Notes under the pieces: model-generated
What the model was told of the DNA's origin: nothing
Database searches by the model: none
The model's input: only the letters and a program-made list of their open reading frames with translations
Assembly: GCF_027533505.1 (NCBI RefSeq)
Contig: NZ_JAPZUB010000004.1
Span: forward strand, 1 to 64,000
Direction of reading: 5' to 3'
DNA length: 64,000 bases
DNA from: Flavobacterium sp.
Lineage (GTDB): Bacteria > Bacteroidota > Bacteroidia > Flavobacteriales > Flavobacteriaceae
Program-made: the position numbers and the translations under genes
Part shown: positions 26,794 to 35,998 of the stretch, piece after piece
Layout of the letters: each line of letters starts with the position of its first letter
Position numbering within the stretch: position 1 is the stretch's first letter

Positions 26794-28200
26794 ATGGCTC
26801 AAAAACCTGGACTTCCCACGGGAACACGCGATCTTTCATCCAATGAAGTGACCAAACGCAATTACATTATGAATGTCATGCGACGTCATTTTGAATGTTT
26901 TGGTTACCAACCTATTGAAACACCTTCGTTTGAAAATGCATCAACCCTAATGGGCAAATACGGCGATGAAGGCGATCGCTTGATCTTTAAGATTCTGAAT
27001 AGCGGCAATTATTTCTATGATAAAAATCGAATTCAACTCCCCGAATCGTTAGAAGCATTATTGACAAACTCGGCCGAAACTATTTCGCTCGAGCAACGGG
27101 TAGAACTCAATCGGTTTACCGCCAAAATTTCCGATAAAGCCTTGCGTTACGACTTAACCGTGCCTTTTGCGCGCTATGTAGTTATGCACCAAAATGAATT
27201 GGCCTTACCGTTTAAACGCTATCAAATGCAACCCGTTTGGCGTGCCGATAAACCGCAAAAAGGTCGTTTTCGTGAGTTTTACCAATGCGATGCCGATGTG
27301 GTAGGATCGACTTCTTTGTGGCAAGAAGTAGAGTTGTTGCAACTGTATGATGCGGTATTTCACGATTTGGGTTTGCAAGGGGTGACCTTAAAACTCAACA
27401 ACCGCAAAGTGTTGTCGGGTATTGCCGAAGTAATCGGTGCTTCCGATAAATTAATTGATTTTACGGTAGCTTTAGATAAACTAGACAAAATAGGAGAGAC
27501 CGGAGTGAAAGACGAGATGTTGGCCAAGGGTATACCCGCCGCTGCGCTCGATAAAGTACAACCGCTGTTCTCGTTTTCGGGTTCGTTTTCGCAGAAATTG
27601 ACCCAATTAGAAACGCTATTACATACTTCGGAGATAGGATTAAAAGGAGTAGAGGAGTTGCGTTTTATTGGCGAGCACGTTCAAAAGTTAGGATTACAGC
27701 AAGCCACATTAGAATTGGATGTAACTTTGGCCCGTGGCTTGAACTATTACACGGGTGCGATTGTTGAGGTCGCTGCTCCCCAAGGCGTTCAAATGGGTTC
27801 CATCGGTGGTGGTGGTCGTTACGATGATTTGACGGGAATTTTCGGATTGAAAAATGTGAGTGGTGTTGGGATTTCTTTTGGGTTAGATCGAATTTATTTA
27901 GTCCTAGAGGAACTGAATCTTTTTCCTGAAACGCTGCGTACCGCTCCCCATTTTTTGTTTTTAAACATTGGCAACCAAGAGGCTGAAGTGGCGATGCATG
28001 CCGTTACCGCATTACGCCGACAAGGAATTAGTGCCGAACTTTATCCGGATGCAGCCAAGTGGGATAAGCAATTTAAATATGCTGAAAAGCGCGGCGTTCC
28101 TTATGTCATTCGATCGATTGAAAATGAGGTGTATTCCGTTAAAAACATTGCTACTGGTGAGGTGTTAGCTTGTTCTTGGGAGCAACTTACGGCATTATAA
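26794..28200 (+). CDS. hisS: Histidyl-tRNA synthetase
   Basis: Class II synthetase charging tRNA-His. 468 aa. Motif 1 region IETPSFEN, motif 2 WRADKPQKGRFREFYQCD, the histidine-specific block ARGLNYYTGAIVEV and motif 3 GVGISFGLDRIYL are all visible; the anticodon domain occupies about 385-468. A near-consensus -7 box (GATATTTG, 26756-26763) lies 30 bases before the start. A strong terminator follows. Confidence 0.97.
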   Translation: MAQKPGLPTGTRDLSSNEVTKRNYIMNVMRRHFECFGYQPIETPSFENASTLMGKYGDEGDRLIFKILNSGNYFYDKNRIQLPESLEALLTNSAETISLEQRVELNRFTAKISDKALRYDLTVPFARYVVMHQNELALPFKRYQMQPVWRADKPQKGRFREFYQCDADVVGSTSLWQEVELLQLYDAVFHDLGLQGVTLKLNNRKVLSGIAEVIGASDKLIDFTVALDKLDKIGETGVKDEMLAKGIPAAALDKVQPLFSFSGSFSQKLTQLETLLHTSEIGLKGVEELRFIGEHVQKLGLQQATLELDVTLARGLNYYTGAIVEVAAPQGVQMGSIGGGGRYDDLTGIFGLKNVSGVGISFGLDRIYLVLEELNLFPETLRTAPHFLFLNIGNQEAEVAMHAVTALRRQGISAELYPDAAKWDKQFKYAEKRGVPYVIRSIENEVYSVKNIATGEVLACSWEQLTAL

Positions 28201-28216
28201 TCCCCTGAAATAAATG

Positions 28217-28246
28217 AAAAATCACGTTATCATAACGTGATTTTTT
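28217..28246 (+). terminator. hisS terminator
   Basis: AAAAATCACGTTAT (28217-28230) and ATAACGTGATTTTT (28232-28245) are perfectly complementary; T run on the right and A run on the left, so it can work in both directions. Confidence 0.85.
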
Positions 28247-28261
28247 AGCGCATAAAAATGG

Positions 28262-28290
28262 AAAAGCCACACTGATCAGGTGTGGCTTTT
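28262..28290 (-). terminator. Terminator downstream of the large surface-protein gene
   Basis: AAAAGCCACAC (28262-28272) pairs perfectly with GTGTGGCTTTT (28280-28290). On the minus strand it ends in four U, fitting the gene that ends at 28321. Confidence 0.7.
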
Positions 28291-28320
28291 CGCGTCGTCA
28301 AATCAAAAATTGTTTAAACC

Positions 28321-28953
28321 CTAATTAAAAACAATCTTTTTCGAGGTGGTTCCTTGGTCTGAGATGGCTTTGGCAATGTACGTTCCTGCGCTGATCCCGC
28401 GTACAGGAATTTGGATTTGGGTTTGATCTTGCCCCGTCACCTTGTATGCCATTACTTCTTGTCCCAACATATTGTAAAGGACCACTGTATGTATCGTAGC
28501 GTCTGCTACATAATTTTTAATTGTTAATTGTGTATTGTTTTGGGAATACACCATTTGCACTCCATTTTGTAACGCATGGTCATCGGTATTTAATGCTGTC
28601 GTGTTTTTGAAGGCCAATACATAGCGATTATCGGTATTGCCTTGGGGTACCTCCACGACAAAAGGCTGGTCAGTGATATCATGGAAAACACCATCCTGTT
28701 GGTCTAAAATATAATACCGTTGCGATGAGGATAGGTTTTCAACTTCATCAATGGTAAATTTGACTTCACCCGTTACATAAGCCTTCACACCTATAGGATA
28801 CATCGTATTGATGTCAAAATAATCTACTCCTTGAATCACCAATCGTTTGCTATTGGCCACAAAATATACATCGTTATTTTGATTGTCAATGGTTTCAGCG
28901 TCATATCCATAATCATAATCAGGAGAGGCCAAATCTTCCATAAAACCTAACAA
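28321..28953 (-). pseudogene. C-terminal fragment of a T9SS-secreted protein (sorting domain)
   Basis: 210 codons, in the same frame as the central fragment at 28975-32xxx and separated from it only by the in-frame TAA 28975-28977 and seven codons. It has no ATG at its head (the first start-like codon is TTG). It carries the last beta-rich region and a type A sorting signal: VLYNMLGQEVMAYKV, ISAGTYIAKAIS and the end KKIVFN. Such tails are recognised by the type IX system and cleaved at the surface. Cut off from its signal peptide it could not be exported, so it is read as part of a broken gene. Confidence 0.8.
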
Positions 28954-28974
28954 GATGTTGCGGTGGTAATTGTC

Positions 28975-31900
28975 TTAGGAAGTCATTCCCAAGCGTAAGC
29001 GAGCATATTGATCGGTAACTACGGGGTCTTCCTCGTTATTTCCAACATAGTTTTGGGTTGTATTTCCATGACGGAATAACGTATTGGAAGCGGCATTATC
29101 TTCTCTAATGAAGGTACGATGACTATTCTGGAAAGTAACGTTTCCACCTGTAGCCGATCCAACGACAAAGAATCCTTGTCCTACGGGAATGTATCGTCCT
29201 GGAATTTTAGTGCTCGTTCCTACGCCGTTTATCCCAGCAGGGGCAGTTGGTCCTACACCATCTGTTAAATTGCGTACGGAATACCCACCTTGATACCCTG
29301 TTAAGTTATGGGTATTATTGCTACTAGCATGTTCCCAGAAATACAGTGTCCCTGTTGTACTACTGCTATTTGTACCAATAAATAAGTTGGCATCTATCGC
29401 GGAAGGATACGGATTTCCTGTAAGATTTAAATTACTTGCAGCAATCGGAATTGTAATGGTTCCGTTATTGGGTTTCCCAACAAAGGTTAGGTTTTGAGTT
29501 GCACCCGCTGCTCCACTTCCTTTTAATGTAAATCCTTCTCCGGTATTCAATGATCCATTGGCTCCCACGGATTGCCAATTGGCATAACTGTTGGTAAGGT
29601 TTTGAAACTTGAATATCCAATAGTTGCTAAGGGTAATTGGGGCCGTTGGCGAACCATTCAAGCCATTGGTCCATGTAATATTTTGTAGGGTGGCAGTGGT
29701 ACCGTCTTTTAATACACTGTTTACTGTAAACGTTCCATTGTTAACCGTGGTATTAATTGCACTCACGGGTGAACTCCAATAATTATAATTAAATCGGTTA
29801 CTTGTTCCTTGTTGGTCGCGTTCGATAGCACCAGCACTGGTCACGTCAAGTTCACTTGCATTGGTTTGAATGAGTTGCGAGCGCCCTTGTAAATCCAAAA
29901 CACCATCAATTTTTAAATACCAACCGTTTTGCATACGCGTGTCGTTGTTCATAGTCACTCTAACTCCTGGATTGATCGCCATTCCGAGGTCGGTGCTGTT
30001 GGTAGTTTCTGTGATATTGTGACGTACATCGATGATATTCCAATCAAAATTGAGTACATCATTACCGTTAATATCGCGCGTGGGGTCGTTAACAGCAGTG
30101 GCCAAACTGCCTGTTCGTACGGTGACATAGGGCATTGGAGCTTCTTGCGGCGCAATAGCTTTTACATTAAACAAACGCAAGCCCGATCCAGAATCAATGG
30201 TTGGGGTCGTGAAGTTATCGGCAATATCTCCACGGTAGGCATCCATTCGATAGTAACGTAATAGCGTTGCATAGTTAAGTGACCCCACATTTAGGGGAAT
30301 GAATGTACCGCGAACTTGTGCGCTGTTGTTAAAAATTTCTTGGTTAATGATGCGTTGGTATTGGGTGGTAGAAAGATTGGTATTGAAGACCCGAACTTCA
30401 TCCATTTTTCCAAAGAAAAACATATTGCTAGCGCCAGGATTTCTCCCTAAGGTTAAATTGCTAGCATCGGCATTGATTGCTCCCGAAACACTGAAGGTTT
30501 GAGGGTCGCCATTAACAAAAATGGTTAACGTTCCGGCTCCTAATGTGATTCCTACATGGTACCAACGGCTCGTATCTAAGGTTGCAATATTGGTGTACGC
30601 ATAAGCATTCCCATTGATGATCGCTTGTAGTTGTCGGGTTGCACTTACACGAAGGTAACAATTGTTTTGACCCACGATAACCCCTGTTCCAGAAAAAGAA
30701 GGATTTAACGATATCCATGCCATTAGGGTCAAGTTTGATAAACCTCCTAGAATAGGCGTATCTTGTGCAAAATCATTTCGGCCGTCAAAAGAAAGATAGA
30801 GTTTTTGATCTAGATTTCGAGGGGACCCCCAAAGACTAGAGTTAGTGTCGAATGTATCTATAAGACCATCCGTATCGCCATCAGCCCATCCATCAATTCG
30901 TCCGTCATTGTTCGCATCTAAAGAAGTATAAAGTCCGCTTCTAATATCAAAGGTACCGTCTGCATTGGAATCCAATTGCAAATAGTCACCAACGCCGTTA
31001 GCATCGGTATCTTGGGCATATTCTTTGGCACTAACGCCAAATCCAGTGAGGTTATCATGAATGTCCATGATTCCATCTCCATCGGCATCTACGTAATCTC
31101 CTGTTCCGTTTCCGTCAATATCCCCATCGCCAAAGAGGATACCCGCTTCATCGGTGTCAAATAATGAATCATTATCACTATCAAGGTCAATGTAATTTGG
31201 AACAGCATCTTCATCAGTATTAAGAACGACATACGTTCCGCCTGAAATCATTGCCTCGATATAATCATTGTATCCGTTGTTGTTGGCATCGGCCCATCGT
31301 ACTGAACTAGTTTTATCAAAAGTACCCGTTTGGTTGCTTAAGTTGCGGAAACCATTTTCTTCAATATCAGGAATACCATCATTGTCAGAATCTAAGTCAT
31401 TGACATCGGCCACTCCATCACTATCAGAGTCAATACAACTTTGGTTGATGGTAATTTGAATATCATCAATAAAGTTTCCTACCGATTGATCGCCAGAGGC
31501 GGTAGGTCCTGCTTGAAAGGTCAATACAATTTGGCGCATCCCTGCAGGAATAGTATAGGTTCCCGAATAGGTCGCCCAAGCGGTATTTCCTGAAACCATT
31601 GTGACAATAGGAGTCGAGGCTAAAGCATTGGCCAATGAAGAGCCAAATTTCACAAAAGCCGTATCGGTTCCGCTTCGACCACGGTGACGAATAGACCAGT
31701 TAATGGTTCCTCCAGCGCCATTCAAACAAAATGTTTGAAAAAGTACTCCAGGAACATTGGCATTTAACTCAGCAAATTGATTTCCAGCCGCAGCGGGCAC
31801 GCCATTAAATCCTGTGCTCCATATTTCAATCACATTTTCAGCACTGGTTTGCCAGCCTGTGACATTGGCTGTAGGCACAAAGGCAAACGAATTGGCGGGT

Positions 31901-32463
31901 ATGACAGGTGTTTCGAAACTTCCGTTCTGAAAAGGGTCGAAGGTACAAGTTCTACATTCATCAATATCGCGAATGCCGTCGTTATCGTCGTCTGAATCTA
32001 GACCAGCATCGATAGAGTCGCCATCTACATCGTTGATTCCACCACCAGAAATACTATAACTAAAGGTAGGGAAATTAGGGTCATTAGTAGTAAAAGATAG
32101 TGTCGCATTGCGATTTCCAAAGGCACTTGGGTTGAAAGTAACGGTAAATGTAGTACTGCTTCCGCTGTTTACCAATGCGTTTGGAGCCGCAGTCACAGAA
32201 AAATCACCCGCATCTGATCCAGTGATCGTCAATCCTGAAATGGTTAATCCAGCTTGACTCGCAGTATTTTGAAGGGTATAGGTTCGACTGAATGTTCCGT
32301 TGGCAATATCAATACCTCCATAAGATGTATGGTCTGTAATGGCTGGAGTTGTATCTCCGTTCGTAATCGTGTTTCCGTTTCCTAGAACGACTAAGGTAGG
32401 AACTGCATAAGTAATACGTATTTGTCCATTACCACCATTACCCCCTCGGTGGGAACCACTACA
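28975..32463 (-). pseudogene. Central fragment of a large T9SS surface protein (choice-of-anchor, TSP3, LamG)
   Basis: The frame is open from the TAA near 32464 to TAA 28975-28977, about 1160 codons, with no obvious ATG start. Domains in order: glycine-rich tail (GGNGGNGQIRITY), a choice-of-anchor D-like repeat (VLGNGNTITNGD to NPSAFGNRNATLSF), calcium-binding thrombospondin type 3 repeats (DVDGDSIDAGLDSDDDNDG), a jelly-roll-like module (NGSFETP to WSIRHRG), more TSP3 repeats, a LamG/concanavalin-like domain (FDGRNDFAQDTP to FGKMDEVRVFN), and a C-terminal beta region. It is preceded by a frameshift and a nonsense codon relative to the N-terminal fragment. It would have been a cell-surface adhesin or binding protein. 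Confidence 0.8.
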
Positions 32464-32483
32464 TTACTTCCTCCGCCGCCACC

Positions 32484-33113
32484 TCAGGGAACAGCACCAT
32501 CGCTACCGTTGTCTCCTGTTGAACCAGCACCTCCGGCACCTCCACTGTTAGCGCCATTTCCTCCATTTCCACCGCCAATACTAGTACCTGCAGCACCATG
32601 ATTACCGTTAGAAGTGGCTTGATTACCCAAACTACTTGAAGCTAATCCGCGGTTGGTTGGAGCGGAAGTTGAATTGTTATTTCCTCTGCTTCCTGCATGA
32701 CCTAGCGTTCCAGAAGTATTGTTAGTGGGAGCTGTGTTGGCTCCTGTAGCATTAAACCAAGAATTTTGACCATTCCCTGCCGTAGCAGTTGAGTTTGCAG
32801 TAGCACCCGCCCCTCCACTACCAACAAAATAGAAATAGGTTGTATTTGGAGTTACGGTGTGAACGCCGCGGGCATAAGCACCACCACCACCACCTGTACC
32901 TCCATTATTATTTAAGTTATTACTGCTACCTCCACCACCGCCGGCTCCCCAAGTTTCAATCGTTACCGAAGTAACTCCTGGAGGTACGGTAAAAGAACCG
33001 CTACCCGTAGTGTTAATAATGTCTGTTCTAGTTTGAGCTAACACAAGTGTTGTCACTAGTAAAGCTAGCAAAAGGGTTAACCTTTTAAACGTCAGGAATA
33101 GAGTTGTTTTCAT
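32484..33113 (-). pseudogene. N-terminal fragment of the same surface protein (signal peptide, Gly-rich domain)
   Basis: 209 codons from ATG 33113 to TGA 32484-32486. Signal peptide about 1-27 (ends LVLAQ), then a glycine-rich domain: SGSFTVPPGVTSVTIETWGA followed by GGGGGS runs, as in surface proteins with a Gly_rich_2-like fold. After the TGA the same frame continues to encode GGGGGSN, so the stop most simply replaces a glycine codon (GGA to TGA). About 20-40 bases later the glycine-rich reading shifts to the frame of the central fragment. An upstream extension to 33215 is open but lies before the signal peptide. Confidence 0.8.
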
Positions 33114-33295
33114 GACAGTAGGCGTTTGTTTTTTTTTATTTGATTTGACACCACAAATATAGAAACGGATTTTAAAAATAATCGACAAAATACATAAATA
33201 ATCGACGAAATGCATTTAATGCAAATATAAAGAAAATATTTTTTACAAAAAAAGCCATTGTTGTAAATTAACTTTTTATGTAAATGGAATGGAAG

Positions 33296-33345
33296 GAAAG
33301 TAAAGTGAAGTAAAGTGAAGTAAAGTAAAGTAAAGTAAAGTGAAG
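33296..33345 (+). repeat. Pentamer tandem repeat (GTAAA/GTGAA)
   Basis: About ten head-to-tail five-base units of GTAAA or GTGAA. It sits in the 295-base gap between the broken surface-protein gene and the tRNA, which otherwise holds only the tRNA terminator. Confidence 0.9.
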
Positions 33346-33363
33346 ATTGCTTTAACGGTGGGC

Positions 33364-33397
33364 AAAAAAAAAACAGCCTGAGTGAAATCAGACTGTT
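33364..33397 (-). terminator. tRNA-Met terminator
   Basis: On the minus strand AACAGTCTGA pairs with TCAGGCTGTT (one U-G pair) around a six-base loop and runs into ten U (A run 33364-33373). It lies just beyond the 3' end of the tRNA. Confidence 0.8.
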
Positions 33398-33408
33398 TTT
33401 TAAACAAG

Positions 33409-33482
33409 TAGCGAGGACGGGAGTTGAACCCGTGACCTCAGGGTTATGAATCCTGCGCTCTAACCGACTGAGCTACCTCGCC
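33409..33482 (-). tRNA. tRNA-Met (CAT anticodon)
   Basis: 74 bases folding as a tRNA: acceptor GGCGAGG with CCTCGCT (first pair G-U), D arm AGCTCAGTCGGTTAGAGC, anticodon loop TTCATAA, variable loop AGGTC and T arm CGGGTTCAACTCCCG. The discriminator is A and CCA is not encoded. The anticodon CAT and the body fit elongator methionine tRNA; an Ile(k2C) tRNA cannot be fully excluded. Confidence 0.95.
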
Positions 33483-33625
33483 AGGACGTGCATTGACCCG
33501 TTTGTCAATGCGGGTGCAAATATATAATTAATAAAGATGTCTGCAAATTATTCCTTTCAAAAAAAAATATTTTTTTTAAAGTGAAATTTCTCAAATTAAT
33601 TATATATTTCGAAAAAAAATAGATT

Positions 33626-34018
33626 ATGGCACAAAAAGTACGCTACGAGATTGAGTTCCCCATAAATTCCTCACCTCAGTTACTTTATCAGTATATTTCA
33701 ACCCCATCTGGATTACAAGAATGGTTTGCCGATACCGTGAATTCTCGAGGTGAATTTTTTACATTTCACTGGGAGGATACCGAGGAACATGCCCGATTGG
33801 CTTCCAAAAAAACAGGAGAGAAGGTTCGCTTCAAATGGGTAGATGAACAAAAGAAAGATACCGAGTATTTTTTTGAATTACGTATCCTAGAAGACGAAAT
33901 CACCAAAGATGTTTCCCTAATGGTTGTCGACTTTGCCGAAGAGGATGAGGTCGATGAGTCCAAACAATTGTGGGAAAATCAAGTTTCCGATTTGAAGCAT
34001 GTAATTGGTTCCGTGTAA
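33626..34018 (+). CDS. START-like domain protein
   Basis: 130 aa, acidic C-terminus. It shows the helix-grip features of the START/AHSA1 superfamily: YEIEFPINSSPQLLYQYIST, LQEWFADTV, VRFKWVD and a long C-terminal helix. The family is common as a single short gene in Bacteroidota; ligand unknown. A hairpin terminator follows at 34043-34067, between it and the aminotransferase gene. Confidence 0.85.
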   Translation: MAQKVRYEIEFPINSSPQLLYQYISTPSGLQEWFADTVNSRGEFFTFHWEDTEEHARLASKKTGEKVRFKWVDEQKKDTEYFFELRILEDEITKDVSLMVVDFAEEDEVDESKQLWENQVSDLKHVIGSV

Positions 34019-34042
34019 TTGTCTTTTACTTCCTATATTTGT

Positions 34043-34067
34043 CCCTCCAAAAAAAGAGGGATTTTTT
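34043..34067 (+). terminator. Hairpin with T tract directly before a start codon
   Basis: CCCTC (34043-34047) pairs with GAGGG (34056-34060), then ATTTTTT runs into the ATG at 34068. It looks like the terminator of the START-like gene, but the GAGGG arm is also the only purine-rich, Shine-Dalgarno-like stretch before the next gene. Confidence 0.55.
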
Positions 34068-34889
34068 ATGTTTAATTTTAACGGAACTTTAGTCGATCAA
34101 TCAACTGTTTTTTCATCCTCCAATCGCGCACTTTTGTTTGGTGATGCTTTGTTTGAAACCATTAGGGTAGTTGATGGAATCCCCTATTTTTGGGAAGATC
34201 ATTACTTTCGTTTGATGGCCTCCATGCGTATTTTACGAATGCGTATTCCCGGCACGTTTACCATGGAGTATCTTGAATCGCAGTTGAAAAGTGTGGTTGC
34301 ACCGGAAGGGCCTTTTCGGGTACGCCTTACCGTGTATCGCAATGAAGGGGGGTATTACACTCCTACAACGAATACGGTTTCCTTTTTTATAGAGTCAACA
34401 CCTCTTGCCTCAATCGATTATATTCATGAGGAAACTCCTTGTATCGCCGATTTGTACAAAGATTTTCATGTCCCCAATCACTTATTGTCCACCCTAAAAA
34501 CGACCAACCGGTTACTTAATATTGTTGGAGCTGTCTATGCACAAGAGAATGAATTAGATACGTGTATCGTACTCAACGAACAAAAGCGGGTAGCAGAAGT
34601 GCTTAACGGGAACCTATTTATGCTTCAAGGGAAAAAACTAGTTACGCCGCCACTAAGCGAAGGCTGCTTAAATGGCATTCTTCGAAAACAAATGCTAAAA
34701 ATGGTAACCGCTCAATCGGAATGGGAAGTTGAAGAAGCACCGATATCCCCTTTTGAATTGCAAAATGCCGACGAGTTATTCTACACCAATGCCATTCAAG
34801 GCATTCGTTCAATTACTCATTACCGGAAAAAAGAGTTTGTCACCACCCAAGCACAAGCATGGACGGTACAACTAAATCAATTAGTTTAG
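34068..34889 (+). CDS. Class IV aminotransferase (PabC/IlvE-like)
   Basis: PLP enzyme, 273 aa. GDALFETIRVVDG (about 25-37) and the K in TLKTTNRLLN (about 145), plus NGNLFMLQGKKLVTPPLSEGCLNG, mark the fold. It could be aminodeoxychorismate lyase or a branched-chain or D-amino-acid transaminase; sequence reading alone does not decide. The start is ATG 34068; 21 extra upstream codons are open but cross the terminator-like hairpin. It converges with the YqgE gene, overlapping by nine bases. Confidence 0.88.
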   Translation: MFNFNGTLVDQSTVFSSSNRALLFGDALFETIRVVDGIPYFWEDHYFRLMASMRILRMRIPGTFTMEYLESQLKSVVAPEGPFRVRLTVYRNEGGYYTPTTNTVSFFIESTPLASIDYIHEETPCIADLYKDFHVPNHLLSTLKTTNRLLNIVGAVYAQENELDTCIVLNEQKRVAEVLNGNLFMLQGKKLVTPPLSEGCLNGILRKQMLKMVTAQSEWEVEEAPISPFELQNADELFYTNAIQGIRSITHYRKKEFVTTQAQAWTVQLNQLV

Positions 34890-35441
34890 AATTGGATTCT
34901 CAGGGGCATTAGACCATAAAACGTAGTCACCCCCAAGTTCTAAAATTTTTTCTTTCCAAAAATCATGGGAGGACTTACTTAAAATAGTTTGCTTGTAGCT
35001 ATTTGAACAAACTATCCATGACTGCGATTCGAGCTCTTGCTCCAATTGTTGTGCCCCCCAACCTGTATACCCCAAGAAGAAGCGAATGTTGTCTTTTTGG
35101 ATGGTTCCATTGTTGAGCAATTCTTTGGTGCGCTCAAAATCACCACCCCAATAAATCCCTTGAGAAATCTCAATGCTATTGGGTAATAAATCAGGTATAT
35201 TGTGAATAAAATAAAGATTGTCCTGCTCCACAGGGCCACCGTTATATATGGTGAACGAAGCTGAAATATCGGGGATTAAATCGTGTAACGCGTAGGATAG
35301 TGGCTTGTTAAGAATAAAACCCACGGATCCTTCAGGATTATGATCTGCTAATAATATAACCGATCGATTGAAGGAGAGATCCCCAATAATGGAAGGTTCT
35401 GCAATTAATAACTGTCCTTTTTGTAGGCTTTCGGTTGACAT
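34881..35441 (-). CDS. YqgE/AlgH family protein (UPF0301)
   Basis: 186 aa. Family landmarks: KGQLLIAEPSIIGDLSFNRS, VGFILNKPL, IYNGGPVEQDNLYFIH and FLGYTGWGAQQLEQEL. Function poorly known; AlgH was linked to transcription of alginate genes in Pseudomonas. It is downstream of the HU gene, with a terminator in between. Confidence 0.95.
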   Translation of the reverse strand: MSTESLQKGQLLIAEPSIIGDLSFNRSVILLADHNPEGSVGFILNKPLSYALHDLIPDISASFTIYNGGPVEQDNLYFIHNIPDLLPNSIEISQGIYWGGDFERTKELLNNGTIQKDNIRFFLGYTGWGAQQLEQELESQSWIVCSNSYKQTILSKSSHDFWKEKILELGGDYVLWSNAPENPILN

Positions 35442-35500
35442 TATTAAGCAATTTTAACTAAAAGTACAAAAAATATTTAGGAAGTCAATGTTTAATAAAA

Positions 35501-35528
35501 AAAAATCACGGTCGAAACCGTGATTTTT
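35501..35528 (-). terminator. HU gene terminator
   Basis: AAATCACGGT (35503-35512) and ACCGTGATTT (35517-35526) form a perfect 10-bp stem with a CGAA loop, flanked by A and T runs. Suited to the HU gene ending at 35550. Confidence 0.9.
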
Positions 35529-35549
35529 GATGATATCGGGTAACAGAAA

Positions 35550-35822
35550 TTAGTTTACAGAACCTTCTAATTCAGCACCTGCTTTAAACTTTACTACATT
35601 TTTAGCAGCAATTTTGATTGTTTTACCGGTTTGTGGGTTTCTTCCTTCACGAGCTGCTCTTTTAGATACAGACCAAGAACCGAAACCTACCAATGAAACT
35701 CTTCCACCTTTTTTCAAAGTAGCCCCTACATTTCCTAAAAATGACTCTAAAGCTAATTTAGCAGCTGCTTTGGAAATTCCAGCATCAGCAGCAATTGCAT
35801 CGATTAATTCTGACTTGTTCAT
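35550..35822 (-). CDS. HU-family DNA-binding protein
   Basis: 90 aa, the normal HU size. MNKSELIDAIAADAGISK, GFGSWSVSKRAAREGRNPQTG and the beta-arm with the RNPQTGK motif are typical. A nucleoid-associated protein. Codon use is biased towards common codons, as expected of an abundant protein. The upstream gap (35823-35998) contains two TGTTGATAA direct repeats spaced exactly 20 bases. Confidence 0.96.
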   Translation of the reverse strand: MNKSELIDAIAADAGISKAAAKLALESFLGNVGATLKKGGRVSLVGFGSWSVSKRAAREGRNPQTGKTIKIAAKNVVKFKAGAELEGSVN

Positions 35823-35923
35823 AATAATAGTTATTAATTGTTGGTTAAACTTAATTGTTAATCATAACAAATTTAGTAGAAAATCCACAGCATGCAACTG
35901 ATTACACGTATTTTCGATTAATT

Positions 35924-35952
35924 TGTTGATAACTCAATTTATTTGTTGATAA
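35924..35952 (+). repeat. Two direct TTTGTTGATAA repeats, 20 bases apart
   Basis: TGTTGATAA at 35924-35932 and 35944-35952, each preceded by ATT. The complement TTATCAACA differs from the DnaA box TTATCCACA at one base. A third near-match, AAATCCACA, is at 35881-35889. The site lies upstream of the HU gene and downstream of fmt. Confidence 0.6.
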
Positions 35953-35998
35953 ACAGCCTCCAAAAGTATAAAAATCTAGTGTTTATAGGGTCTCCCAA

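Noticed and set aside
28954..28974. Programmed recoding of TAA in the surface protein
   Set aside because: No slippery site or hairpin element seen; with two other lesions, decay or sequence error is simpler.
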